A stretch of 36,835 nt of DNA from an uncultured Lachnospiraceae bacterium (GTDB lineage: Bacteria > Bacillota > Clostridia > Lachnospirales > Lachnospiraceae), in the NCBI GenBank assembly GCA_910580195.1, contig CAJTWA010000047.1, positions 1-36,835 on the forward strand. The letters are read 5' to 3'. The notes below the pieces were generated by a model that worked only from the letters and a program-made list of their open reading frames with translations, did no database searches and was not told the origin of the DNA. The translations under genes were made by a program, and so were the position numbers. Shown here in pieces: positions 1-7,536 of this stretch (the first letter of the stretch is position 1; the number at the start of each line of letters is the position of its first letter).

Positions 1-54
1 CTGCGACCTCCTGGTCCCAAACCAGGCGCTCTAGCCAAGCTGAGCCACACCCCG
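1..54 (-). tRNA. tRNA-Pro(TGG), partial (3' end outside window)
   Basis: Read on the minus strand, the sequence starts with acceptor bases CGGGGTG, has a D arm with GGCTCAGCTTGGCTAGAGC, and an anticodon stem CCTGG/CCAGG enclosing loop TTTGGGA. The anticodon is TGG (plus-strand 17-19), giving proline. The T arm and acceptor 3' strand lie beyond position 1. A consensus promoter sits just upstream. Confidence 0.93.
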
Positions 55-92
55 TAAAATTCTTTTGCGCCAACAACCGTAACGCAAGATAT

Positions 93-121
93 ATTATATG
101 CGAAATATTCCAAAATGTCAA
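93..121 (-). promoter_or_regulatory. Sigma-A-type promoter of tRNA-Pro
   Basis: On the minus strand there is a perfect -35 TTGACA (116-121), a 17-bp spacer and a perfect -10 TATAAT (93-98). Predicted transcription starts about position 86, roughly 30 nt before the tRNA 5' end. The perfect match fits strong stable-RNA expression. Confidence 0.85.
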
Positions 122-143
122 CAACTTTTTTCATTTTTTCTTC

Positions 144-623
144 CTACAAGTATTTGATTTTAAAATGCGCCTCCCCTTCCTTATCAAGTTCCATCAGTGC
201 ATAGGAAGGCCGCCTCCCTTCCTGCCTTGGGAAAGAAACGCTGCCGGGGTTTAAGGTGACAATGCCCCTGCTGTAATCTAGGAGGGGGCGGTGGGTATGC
301 CCGAACATGACAACATCCATCCCCCTGCCCAAAGCCTCTTTTTTCAGGTCTTCTACCCCCATAGCCACATAATAATAATGCCCATGGGTAATCAATACAT
401 GGTATTTCCCAATCTCCAGTTCCTTCTCACGGTCTAAATCCGTGAAAAAATCGTTGTTCCCGGAAACAATTTCCACCGGGCACCCTGCCAGTTCTGCTAT
501 GTAATCCTCGTACCCTTCGGAATCCCCCAGATGGATCATCAAGTCGATGTCTTCTTCCCGTTTCAGGATCCGTACCAAGTTGTCATGCTTTTTGTGCGTA
601 TCGCTCACAATCAATATTTTCAT
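144..623 (-). CDS. YfcE/MJ0936-type metallophosphoesterase
   Basis: This 159-residue protein is a compact calcineurin-like phosphoesterase. It shows the metal-binding motifs in order: SDTH (D8, H10), GD (D34), GNND (about 55-58), THGH (H80, H82) and GHTH (H109, H111). Length and motif spacing fit the YfcE/MJ0936 family, dimetal enzymes that hydrolyse phosphodiesters; the physiological substrate is not fixed by sequence. There is no signal peptide, so it should be cytosolic. It is the last gene of a five-gene minus-strand run and starts 10 nt after the RdgB stop, so translation is probably coupled. No clear terminator is visible after it. Confidence 0.9.
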   Translation of the reverse strand: MKILIVSDTHKKHDNLVRILKREEDIDLMIHLGDSEGYEDYIAELAGCPVEIVSGNNDFFTDLDREKELEIGKYHVLITHGHYYYVAMGVEDLKKEALGRGMDVVMFGHTHRPLLDYSRGIVTLNPGSVSFPRQEGRRPSYALMELDKEGEAHFKIKYL

Positions 624-633
624 AACCCAATCC

Positions 634-1233
634 CTATCTTTCCGCTAATTTTTCCCGCATGGCGCGGAGCGCCATTCCCCTGTGGCTCAGTTGGTTTTTC
701 ATTTCCCGGGATAGCTGGGCGGTGGAACAATTGTATTCCTCTACATAAAAAATAGGGTCGTACCCAAATCCATTTTCCCCCGCCGGCTCCCAGCCGATGT
801 ACCCTTCTATGGTGCCCCTTGTGGCAAAGGTTTCCCCGTCAGGGAACACTGCTGCAATGGCGCAGACAAACCTTGCCGTCCGCTGCTCTTTCGGCACCCC
901 TTCCAAACGCTCCAGAATATTTTGGTTCTTAATATCATATGAAGTATCCTCCCCCATATACCTTGCAGAATAAATGCCTGGCTCTTTGTTCAGGTAATCC
1001 ACCTCAAGGCCGGAATCGTCTGCCAGCACCACGGCGTCCTCCCCCTGCACTTCCTTTGCAATTGCCTTTGCCTTAATCATGGCATTTTCCTCAAAGGCCT
1101 TCCCATCCTCCACAATGTCTGCATGGATGCCGGCCTCCTCCATAGACAGGATTTCCATATCTAACCCTGCTAAAATCTCCCGGATTTCCTGCATTTTATC
1201 TTGGTTGCCCGTGGCAAATATGATTTTTTCCAT
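634..1233 (-). CDS. rdgB: RdgB/HAM1 family XTP/dITP pyrophosphatase
   Basis: This 199-residue protein matches the Ham1 fold from end to end: N-terminal FATGNQDK nucleotide-binding motif, central DDSGLEVD with catalytic acids, GFGYDPIF, and C-terminal SHRGMALRAM. The family hydrolyses XTP, dITP and ITP to monophosphates, which keeps deaminated purines out of DNA and RNA. Length is normal for the family. It lies 10 nt upstream of the YfcE-type gene, a pairing common in Firmicutes, and 93 nt downstream of the amidase gene. A GGG-rich ribosome binding site precedes the ATG. Confidence 0.95.
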   Translation of the reverse strand: MEKIIFATGNQDKMQEIREILAGLDMEILSMEEAGIHADIVEDGKAFEENAMIKAKAIAKEVQGEDAVVLADDSGLEVDYLNKEPGIYSARYMGEDTSYDIKNQNILERLEGVPKEQRTARFVCAIAAVFPDGETFATRGTIEGYIGWEPAGENGFGYDPIFYVEEYNCSTAQLSREMKNQLSHRGMALRAMREKLAER

Positions 1234-1325
1234 TAAAATTACCCAACCCTTTCTTTTTCTTCCTTTTTTCCTGAAATTATCTGCAGACGCCGGCTATTTC
1301 CCCAATCCTGCGGCATACATTTATC

Positions 1326-2354
1326 TTAATACCCTTCATCCAGCGCACGCATAATCCCATTATAAATCCCCTGCGCCACCAATTTCTGGTACTCCTCTGA
1401 ATTCAGCTTATTGAGTTCCGCTTGGTTCGTCATAAAGCCCACTTCAATGAGGGCCATGGGGGATTCGCTGTTGCGTATGATGTAAATGCCATTCCCATAG
1501 GTCAGCCCATTGTCCTTGCTGCCTGCCATCCCTGTCACTTCCTCCAAGCAAATCTGGGCAAGGTGCTTCCCGCTAAGTTCTTTTTCCTCTTCCATCTCGT
1601 CGTACATGACTTCCGTGCCGTTGTACTCGGACATCTGCCCGTCAGTGGTGGAATTGCTGTGGACGCTGATGCAAAAATTGGCTTTTGCCTTGCCCCCAAG
1701 CTGGGCGCGCTGCTCAAAGGTGGGGTTTACGTCCTCTGTCCTTGTGTAGTAAACGCCGATGTTCCGCTCGCATTTGTCCAGCAGCTTTTTGAGCTGGAGC
1801 ACAATGGCAAGGTTGATGTCTTTTTCCATAATCCCCTGCTTAATGGCCCCCGGCGCGCCGCCCCCATGGCCGGCGTCAATGACAACCACCTTGTCGTATA
1901 CCTGCTGGGGCGTTAGGAAATCCACATACAGGTAGCCGTCCGATACCTTGCTTTTCACCTCATAGACGGCGTCCAAGGTAATCTCTATCACGCCATTTTC
2001 CATGTACAGGTCATTGATGGAATCGCTCCTGCCCAAAAGGGGATGGCTGCTGAAATAATCCTTCTCTACATCCGGGATTTTAATGGTAACAAGCTGCTTG
2101 ACTGGCTCATTCTCTATGACGACTTCATCCTCAGACATGCCCGGAGGGAGTTCCAGCCGGAGCTGCTGGCGGAAAGCGATGTCCTCCTCTTCCTCTGCCT
2201 GCTCCGTATAATAGGCAAGCATCTGGAGCTCTGACATCTGGGCATGCTTTGCCTCCTTCCGGTTGGACACTGAGAATTTCCCAAGGACTGCAAGGGATGC
2301 TGCAATCAGTATCATTAAAATAAATGATGATATTTTTAGTATTTTTTCTTCCAT
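1326..2354 (-). CDS. N-acetylmuramoyl-L-alanine amidase (amidase_3), membrane-anchored
   Basis: This 342-residue protein has an N-terminal hydrophobic segment (about residues 6-24), which is a signal anchor. A linker region of about 130 residues follows, then a C-terminal amidase_3 domain. Zinc-site motifs are visible: VVIDAGHGG (first His), SVHSN (second His) and LIEVGFMTN near the C-terminus (catalytic Glu). The enzyme cleaves the amide between MurNAc and L-Ala in peptidoglycan and should act outside the membrane. No SPOR, LysM or SH3 wall-binding domain is recognisable. It lies between the C1 protease and rdgB in the same operon. The exact role (growth, separation, sporulation) cannot be told. 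Confidence 0.92.
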   Translation of the reverse strand: MEEKILKISSFILMILIAASLAVLGKFSVSNRKEAKHAQMSELQMLAYYTEQAEEEEDIAFRQQLRLELPPGMSEDEVVIENEPVKQLVTIKIPDVEKDYFSSHPLLGRSDSINDLYMENGVIEITLDAVYEVKSKVSDGYLYVDFLTPQQVYDKVVVIDAGHGGGAPGAIKQGIMEKDINLAIVLQLKKLLDKCERNIGVYYTRTEDVNPTFEQRAQLGGKAKANFCISVHSNSTTDGQMSEYNGTEVMYDEMEEEKELSGKHLAQICLEEVTGMAGSKDNGLTYGNGIYIIRNSESPMALIEVGFMTNQAELNKLNSEEYQKLVAQGIYNGIMRALDEGY

Positions 2355-2387
2355 AGTCCATTTGCCCCTTTGATCCTGCTCTGCTGC

Positions 2388-4094
2388 TTACTGCTTATCA
2401 CTGAAAACTTTCAGGCACAGGTTGCAGCCTTGGTCTTCCTCCGCGCTCTGCCATTTCTTGCCTTTCGAGCTGAAATAGCCTTCCCCGTCAGACAAATCCA
2501 CAAGCTCCGTCATGTCGTCTGCCGGGTACTCCACCGCCATGGGATGCACGGAACCCGGCGTGGTGATATGGAGCACCACTGCAAATTTTTCCCCTTTTTC
2601 CACCTCGCACCCTTTGCCGAACGCTATGGTATAATACCCTGCGTTTGCAAGGGTCCCTTCCGCTACTTTGGTGCGCTCCGACAAGGAACTGGAATCTTTG
2701 AAATTTTTTACCACATACAGCTCATATGAGGTTTCTTTTCCGGTAGCATAAAACCCGGCTGCCCGCAAAACCTCGTCAGATTCCGCCGTATAGGCGTTCG
2801 CCCCATACACGCTTTCCTTGCCATAGCCAAGCTGCCCGACCCAGCCGCACAAATCCGACTGGTAAACCTTGGAATAATTGTCTGTTTCCTCAATCCCGGT
2901 GTAAACCACATTGTGGAGGCCGATATTTACATCATAATAGGAAACGTAAAAGACGCCCCCGTCCCCAAAGGTTTCCCCCCAGCTATTCTGGCAGAGGAAG
3001 GCGCCGTCGTCCTCCACTTCCAAGTTAAAGTTTTCCTTGGGGTATGTGTCGTCCCAGCCGATAATCATGATTGCGTGGTTTGGCTTTTCGGCCCCCATAT
3101 AACAATAGGAATACTTCTCATTATTGTAATACGGGAAATAGGCCCTTGCATCCTGCAGCGCGCTGTATATTGTAGTCTGCACCCCGCCGTGCAAAAAAAC
3201 TGCCTCCTTGATTTTCTCAAAATCCTTCCCTTCCAAAAGCTGTATCTCCTGCACATGCTTCACCGGCTTAAGCCCCTCTTCTGATTTCCCATCCCCGTAA
3301 GGGTCGTCCTCCTCGTTGACTGGGCCCTGCCAAGCCGCAAGATATGCCATGCCCATGGTATATTCCCCGCCCTCAGTCTGTTTCTGGGAAAATCCATTCT
3401 GGTTTGTCATATGGTCTGGGGAAAATTCGTGGGTTTCCTCTGGGAGCAGGGTAGATTCCATGGCGGAAAGGGCGGCAAATGCCCAGCATGTCCCATAAGG
3501 CCCTTGGTTTTTCACCCCGGGCGCCCGCCCTTTTTCCCGCAAATCATATTTTAAGGGCAGGATGCTGGTTTCCTCGGCCGTATTAACGGCAACGGCTTGG
3601 TTTTTTGCAATGTCCCAATTATAATTAAACTTTAATTTTTCCGCAACGTCATTTGCTGCTACATAGTATTCTCCATCTATGAGGGCCATTGGGGATGTAA
3701 TTTCTTCCTTTTTTCCATTTACCTCCGCCTCCCCTTCTTCCAGGCGGAAGGAAACCACGTCGGAATATTTTTCCAGCACCAACGTTTCTTCCCCATATAA
3801 ATGGGCGCTGCAGTGGAAAATATCGCCCAACGCGGAAAAGGGCACCATGATATTCAGGTTCCCGTCCATGAAAATGCCATGCTCCTTATTCGTCAGTTCT
3901 TTGTTGTCCACAGTCAGGGTAAGGGTGCTCCCATTGACGCTTTCTGCAATCAGCGGGTTCCAGATTTCCTGCTTCAAGTTGGCGCCCCGAAACCTTACCA
4001 CTTTCTCGTTTTTCCCTCCTGTGCCTGTAAATTTTACCATGGCTGCAAGCAGAAGGAGCATTGCCATAATGATGTAGCGTTTCGACTGTTTCAC
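2388..4094 (-). CDS. Secreted papain-like (C1A) cysteine protease with lectin-like C-terminal region
   Basis: This 568-residue protein has an N-terminal membrane/signal segment (about 8-20). Residues about 40-170 resemble a copper-amine-oxidase-N-like wall-binding domain. A papain-type catalytic domain follows: KNQGPYGTCWAF (oxyanion Q197, nucleophile C203), NHAIMIIGWDD (H340) and QNSWGE (N370). The last 170 residues resemble the lectin-like domain that often follows bacterial C1A proteases. It starts with GTG overlapping the methyltransferase TGA (GTGA), so the two are translationally coupled. It should act at the cell surface. The substrate is unknown. Confidence 0.88.
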   Translation of the reverse strand: MKQSKRYIIMAMLLLLAAMVKFTGTGGKNEKVVRFRGANLKQEIWNPLIAESVNGSTLTLTVDNKELTNKEHGIFMDGNLNIMVPFSALGDIFHCSAHLYGEETLVLEKYSDVVSFRLEEGEAEVNGKKEEITSPMALIDGEYYVAANDVAEKLKFNYNWDIAKNQAVAVNTAEETSILPLKYDLREKGRAPGVKNQGPYGTCWAFAALSAMESTLLPEETHEFSPDHMTNQNGFSQKQTEGGEYTMGMAYLAAWQGPVNEEDDPYGDGKSEEGLKPVKHVQEIQLLEGKDFEKIKEAVFLHGGVQTTIYSALQDARAYFPYYNNEKYSYCYMGAEKPNHAIMIIGWDDTYPKENFNLEVEDDGAFLCQNSWGETFGDGGVFYVSYYDVNIGLHNVVYTGIEETDNYSKVYQSDLCGWVGQLGYGKESVYGANAYTAESDEVLRAAGFYATGKETSYELYVVKNFKDSSSLSERTKVAEGTLANAGYYTIAFGKGCEVEKGEKFAVVLHITTPGSVHPMAVEYPADDMTELVDLSDGEGYFSSKGKKWQSAEEDQGCNLCLKVFSDKQ

Positions 4095-5266
4095 TCAGCC
4101 ACCTCTGCCCCCAGCCTCTGCTGGTTCCGTTTTGGGGGCTTTGGCCCTATGTACTGGTAAAAATAAGTTTTCAGCATCCCGTTGTAAATCTTGCGGTTCT
4201 TGTCTGCCTTTTTCCCAATAAATTTTTCTGCATCCTCAAAACCGCTCAGCAAATAAACGGACCAGCTATCCAGCCGCCCCATGGCCTCCCCAATCTCTGC
4301 ATACAGCTTATGGAGCGCCTTCTTTTCCTCCATCCGCTCCCCATACGGGGGATTGCCGATTAAGAACCCATATTTTTTCGGGTGGTTCAGGCTGCTGACT
4401 GGGCGCTGCTGGAAATGGATGAGATGGTCCACCCCTGCCCGCGCTGCATTTGCCCGCGCCGCTTTTATGATTTCCCCGTCGATGTCGTACCCTTGGATAT
4501 CGGCTGAAATCCCTTTATTTACCAAATCGTTGGCTTCTTCCGAGCTTTCGTACCACAATTTGCGGTCTATCAGGTTTGCCCATGCTTCTGCCGTAAATTC
4601 CCGGTCCATGCCCGGCGCGATGTTGGCTGCAATCATGGCTGCCTCAATGGGAAATGTCCCGCTGCCGCAAAAAGGGTCTACCAAAATCCGGTCCCCTTTC
4701 CATGGGGTCAGCATAATCAAGGCTGCTGCCAGCGTTTCCGTGATAGGGGCCTTGCTTGACAGCAGGCGGTAGCCCCGCTTATGGAGGGAATCCCCGGAGG
4801 TGTCAATGCCCACGGTCACTTCGTCTTTCATGAGAAATAAGCGCAAGGGGTACTCTGCGCCGGATTCTTCAAACCATCCCTTCTGGTACTTCTGCTTAAG
4901 CCGCTCTACCATCGCTTTCTTGACAATGGACTGGATGTCGGAAGGGCTGAACAGCTTGCTCTTGATGGAGGACGCCTTGGCTACCCAGAACTTGCCGTCC
5001 TCTGGGATATAATGCTCCCATGGGATGTCCCGGATCCCTTGGAACAATTCCTCAAAGGTTTCTGCATGGAACTGCCCTGCTTTCAGCAATACGCGCTCTG
5101 CGGTGCGCAGGAACATATTCCCGCGGCAGATGGCTTCTGCATCCCCTTCAAATGTGACGCGCCCGTTTTCTACACGGGTAATCTCATACCCAAGGTCATA
5201 TATTTCCCTTTTTAAAACCGCCTCCAAGCCAAAATGGCAGGGGGCAATCAATTCTATTTTCTTCAT
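4091..5266 (-). CDS. THUMP-domain class I SAM-dependent RNA methyltransferase (RlmL/YpsC type)
   Basis: The protein is about 391 residues. The N-terminal ferredoxin-like/THUMP RNA-binding region covers residues 1-160. The Rossmann-fold methyltransferase has VDPFCGSGTF (about 196-205) for SAM binding and NPPYGERM (about 305-312), the N6-adenine/N2-guanine signature. These features match the COG0116 family (YpsC; the N-terminal half of E. coli RlmL), which modifies 23S rRNA guanosines. An ATG at 5272 also exists, but GGAG lies 1 nt from it and 7 nt from the ATG at 5266, so 5266 is preferred. Its stop overlaps the GTG start of the protease gene. It is the first gene of the five-gene run. Confidence 0.9.
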   Translation of the reverse strand: MKKIELIAPCHFGLEAVLKREIYDLGYEITRVENGRVTFEGDAEAICRGNMFLRTAERVLLKAGQFHAETFEELFQGIRDIPWEHYIPEDGKFWVAKASSIKSKLFSPSDIQSIVKKAMVERLKQKYQKGWFEESGAEYPLRLFLMKDEVTVGIDTSGDSLHKRGYRLLSSKAPITETLAAALIMLTPWKGDRILVDPFCGSGTFPIEAAMIAANIAPGMDREFTAEAWANLIDRKLWYESSEEANDLVNKGISADIQGYDIDGEIIKAARANAARAGVDHLIHFQQRPVSSLNHPKKYGFLIGNPPYGERMEEKKALHKLYAEIGEAMGRLDSWSVYLLSGFEDAEKFIGKKADKNRKIYNGMLKTYFYQYIGPKPPKRNQQRLGAEVAE

Positions 5267-5340
5267 TTCCATTCTCCGTTTTATCTTTCGGCCTGATATG
5301 CCGAATCCTGTAATCTTTTCCTATTTTTAAAATGAAAGGA

Positions 5341-5380
5341 CCGGAAGGCCCTAAGAATATATTATCTTCTCACCTTCCGG
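5341..5380 (-). terminator. Possible terminator after rhodanese gene
   Basis: CCGGAAGG (5341-5348) and CCTTCCGG (5373-5380) form a perfect 8-bp stem with a 24-nt loop. On the minus strand the stem is followed by a loose T-rich tract. The long loop makes it a weaker terminator call. It separates the rhodanese gene from the methyltransferase operon. Confidence 0.45.
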
Positions 5381-5399
5381 CTGTCAATGATTTTTATTC

Positions 5400-5693
5400 C
5401 TATTTTTGCAGTGCGGCTTGGATGCCTCCTGCCAGCGTTGCCGCCCGGATGCCCTCACGGCTTAATTCCTTTGCCGCCAATAGGCTGCTGGAACCCCTGT
5501 CGCAGTACAAAAGGTACAGTTTATCTTTTGGCAGGTATTTCTTGTACATCCCCAATTCCTCATAAGGAATGTTCCGTGCCCCCTCCACATGGACTTCCTC
5601 AAATTCCTCTTTGCTGCGCAAATCTATGACCCATGCATCGGGGCGTTTCCGGTACTGGTTAAATTCCCGGATGCCTATTGTCTGAAATTCCAT
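5400..5693 (-). CDS. Single-domain rhodanese-like protein
   Basis: This 97-residue protein is one rhodanese domain. It has WVIDLRSKEEFEEVHVEG (CH2A-like motif), NIPYEEL, and the active-site loop YCDRGSSS with the nucleophilic cysteine. Rhodaneses carry sulfur as a Cys-persulfide; the acceptor here is unknown. A longer frame reaches 5735, but the ATG at 5693 is preceded by AAGGGGTGAG at good spacing and begins the domain (MEFQTIG), so the shorter start is preferred. It has no signal peptide and appears monocistronic, flanked by hairpins. Confidence 0.85.
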   Translation of the reverse strand: MEFQTIGIREFNQYRKRPDAWVIDLRSKEEFEEVHVEGARNIPYEELGMYKKYLPKDKLYLLYCDRGSSSLLAAKELSREGIRAATLAGGIQAALQK

Positions 5694-5764
5694 ACTCTCA
5701 CCCCTTAAGCAGAAAACCCCGCTGGCTGCCGGCAAGGGCAGCAGGTGATTTTCCCATATGGTAA

Positions 5765-5804
5765 AAACAGATTACCGGAACGCCTGTGTTCTGATAATCT
5801 GTTT
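5765..5804 (-). terminator. Rho-independent terminator of Ser/Asn-rich gene
   Basis: AAACAGATTA (5765-5774) and TAATCTGTTT (5795-5804) make a perfect 10-bp stem with a 20-nt loop. On the minus strand the stem runs into TTTTTACC. It lies about 40 nt downstream of the gene at 5847-6074. Confidence 0.7.
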
Positions 5805-5846
5805 CTACACTAATTATACTATGCAGTTTGCTTTTCTTGGTGCCGC

Positions 5847-6074
5847 TTATTTCCCGTAAGAATCGTGGCAGTTAGACCCGCTGGCATTGCTTGCCTTGTT
5901 GCTGGACTGATTCTGGGAAGAAGAATTCTTGGTGCTGTTCTGGGAGTAAGAATTCTTGGTGCCGTTCTGGGAGTAAGAATTCTGTGTGCTGTTTTGGGAA
6001 GATGTGTTCTTCATCCCAGATTCGTTTGTTGTGCTGTTTGTGCTTTTGTTCTGCATATCACTGTTTTTTGCCAT
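5847..6074 (-). CDS. Small Ser/Asn/Thr/Gln-rich repeat protein, unknown function
   Basis: This 75-residue, low-complexity hydrophilic protein is built almost entirely of Ser, Asn, Thr, Gln and Lys. The middle carries three imperfect repeats of the unit NSYSQNGTK/NSYSQNSTK/NSSSQN, mirrored by repeated DNA between about 5900 and 6000. It has one cysteine near the C-terminus (SNCHDSYGK) and no signal peptide or membrane segment. It is probably real because AGGAGG sits 8 nt before the ATG and a terminator follows the stop. The composition recalls small spore- or coat-associated peptides of Clostridia, but that is only an impression and no family can be named. Confidence 0.7.
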   Translation of the reverse strand: MAKNSDMQNKSTNSTTNESGMKNTSSQNSTQNSYSQNGTKNSYSQNSTKNSSSQNQSSNKASNASGSNCHDSYGK

Positions 6075-6168
6075 TGTTTTTTCCTCCTAATATTTAATGC
6101 CTTCCTAGTATCTGTAATGCGGGGATTTTTATGCATAAAAATTTTTTTCGATTTTTTTCAATTTTCTC

Positions 6169-6197
6169 TTGCATTTTTCGACAAGCTGTACTATAAT
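6169..6197 (+). promoter_or_regulatory. Putative promoter upstream of response regulator
   Basis: TTGCAT (6169-6174), a 17-bp spacer and a perfect TATAAT (6192-6197) are seen on the plus strand. A start near 6204 would give a leader of about 310 nt before the regulator gene at 6518. The leader contains several strong hairpins. Confidence 0.5.
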
Positions 6198-6212
6198 AAC
6201 ACTTGTAAGAAG

Positions 6213-6237
6213 GATTTCACCTTCTGAAATCTTTTTT
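6213..6237 (+). terminator. Terminator-like hairpin with alternative stem in the regulator leader
   Basis: GATTTCA (6213-6219)/TGAAATC (6225-6231) with loop CCTTC is followed directly by six T residues. AGAAGG (6208-6213) can instead pair with CCTTCT (6220-6225), and the two stems exclude each other. It sits about 10-30 nt after the predicted start, so it could attenuate the leader or mark an abortive short RNA. Confidence 0.45.
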
Positions 6238-6278
6238 ACTAAGTTATACCCCTTATTAATTATTTATACTCCCCTCAT

Positions 6279-6352
6279 AGAAGAGGCCAGTGGCTCCCCC
6301 GCTGGCCTCTTCTCATTAATAAATTTTTTTATCTGAAAAGCAATTTATTAAT
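6279..6352. other. Two consecutive perfect hairpins in the regulator leader
   Basis: AGAAGAGGCCAG (6279-6290)/CTGGCCTCTTCT (6302-6313) is a perfect 12-bp stem with an 11-nt loop. ATTAATAAATT (6315-6325)/AATTTATTAAT (6342-6352) is a perfect 11-bp stem directly after it. A run of seven T residues (6324-6330) lies in the second hairpin, 10 nt after the first stem. They may be a terminator or RNA leader structure. The rest of 6353-6517 shows nothing recognisable. Confidence 0.5.
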
Positions 6353-6517
6353 GCCGTGCAAATGGGGACAGGCATTGGAGCGGGCAGCAATTTAACCTAG
6401 CTCTTTAGATTGGTGAAACCGTAAGTTGTTTTATGCTTTAGGAAGGTACTACTGTGAAAAATAAGTTTTTCAGCGCTATTTGTGCCTGAGTGGAACGAAA
6501 GGAATGGGTGGTTTTAT

Positions 6518-7198
6518 ATGCACCAAATATTAATTGTAGAAGATGAACCAGATATCAGCACATTGCTTGCCAAAATACTGTCCTCGGCCGGCTACCATGC
6601 CAAGCAGGCTTTTTCCGGCACAGAAGCACTGCTTTTGCTGGGGCAGGGGCTGCCGGACTTAATCCTTTTAGACCTTATGCTGCCCGGGTTAAACGGGGAA
6701 ACGCTGCTCCATGAAATCCGGGAAACTATGGGCTCCGATCTCCCCATCATTATCCTTTCTGCCAAAAGTTCCCTGAAAGACAAGGTAGCTTTACTGCAGC
6801 ATGGCGCCGACGACTACATCACAAAACCTTTCGAGCCAGAAGAAGTGGCCGCCCGGGTTGCGGCCGCCCTGCGGCGCAGCGGAAAGAACCCAGCCGCCCC
6901 TGCCGCCCTGTCCTACAAGGGCCTGCTGCTCTATCCCGATTCCCGCAAAGCCCTTGCAAACGGCAGGGAACTATCCCTAACCGCCCATGAATATGGAATT
7001 TTGCACCTCCTAATGCAGGCCCCAGAAAAAGTCTATTCCCGGGAACGCCTTTATGAACTGGTCTGGGAAGGCGGATACTATGGAGAAAACAACACCGTAA
7101 ACGTCCACGTCAGCAACCTGCGCAAAAAGCTAAAGGCAGCAGGAATCACAGAAGAATATATCCAAACCGTCTACGGCATAGGCTTTAAACTCTGCTGA
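6518..7198 (+). CDS. OmpR/PhoB-family response regulator
   Basis: This 226-residue protein has an N-terminal receiver domain: acidic pocket EDE (9-11 region), phosphoacceptor D52 in LILLDLMLPG, and K103 in YITKPFEPEE. A C-terminal winged-helix DNA-binding domain follows (about 130-226; VNVHVSNLRKKLK, YGIGFKL). The frame opens at 6482, but the ATG at 6518 begins the conserved MHQILIVEDEPD, so the shorter start is used. The likely partner is the kinase at 9682, separated from it by the ABC transporter genes. Direct repeats ahead of the ABC promoter are the probable target. The arrangement resembles bacitracin and lantibiotic sensing loci. Confidence 0.92.
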   Translation: MHQILIVEDEPDISTLLAKILSSAGYHAKQAFSGTEALLLLGQGLPDLILLDLMLPGLNGETLLHEIRETMGSDLPIIILSAKSSLKDKVALLQHGADDYITKPFEPEEVAARVAAALRRSGKNPAAPAALSYKGLLLYPDSRKALANGRELSLTAHEYGILHLLMQAPEKVYSRERLYELVWEGGYYGENNTVNVHVSNLRKKLKAAGITEEYIQTVYGIGFKLC

Positions 7199-7320
7199 AA
7201 CAAAATAGTTTCCATACATATCCTTGCCGCATTTGGATACATTGCTGGATTCAAAATTTATTAAATTTTCCAGCAAACACCAAAATACCAGCGGAGAAAA
7301 AATACCCAAAGCCCAAAAAG

Positions 7321-7390
7321 ATTCCCCCGTACACAGGCAATTCAGGGCAGCCCTGAATTGCCGTCCGCCCCCAAAACCCTCCCCCAACCC
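7321..7390 (-). repeat. Palindromic element, short form (copy L)
   Basis: The core GGCAATTCAGGGC-A-GCCCTGAATTGCC (7336-7362) is a perfect 13-bp inverted repeat around one base. Read on the minus strand, its flanks (GGGTTTTGGGGGCGGACGGC before, TGCCTGTGTACGGGG after) match those of the longer element at 9363-9575, so the two are copies of one repeat family in opposite orientation. The rest of the 7199-7536 gap holds the promoter region of the ABC genes. Confidence 0.75.
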
Positions 7391-7395
7391 AAAAT

Positions 7396-7451
7396 CTTTA
7401 TAACTTCTTTATAACTTCTTTATGACTAATTAAAAGAAAACCCATTATACT
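7396..7451 (+). promoter_or_regulatory. Three 11-bp direct repeats plus promoter of the ABC operon
   Basis: CTTTATAACTT occurs at 7396-7406 and 7407-7417, followed by CTTTATGACTA at 7418-7428. The three units are head to tail at exactly 11-bp spacing. The third overlaps a weak -35 (ATGACT, 7422-7427), and an 18-bp spacer leads to -10 TATACT (7446-7451). Tandem repeats of about 11 bp next to a poor -35 are typical binding sites of activating OmpR-family regulators, and such a regulator is the upstream gene. Confidence 0.7.
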
Positions 7452-7536
7452 ATCCCTAACAGCCCGGAACATGCATCTAAGCGTCCCCACCCACGCAGCA
7501 CAAGCATAACCCACCTAGAACCGGAGGAGAATATTA

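Noticed and set aside
1422..1916. 164-residue plus-strand ORF opposite the amidase
   Set aside because: It is an exact antisense of the amidase domain, with no expression signals.
5900..6000. CRISPR-like short repeats
   Set aside because: The spacing is irregular and the repeats are in-frame codon repeats of a protein; no CRISPR array or cas gene was found in the window.
5891..6097. Plus-strand ORF with Cys/Trp repeats
   Set aside because: The repeats are the antisense of the Ser/Asn repeat gene.
7199..7395. Terminator for the response regulator
   Set aside because: The palindrome at 7336-7362 is not followed by a T-run on the plus strand, and it matches the repeat family instead.
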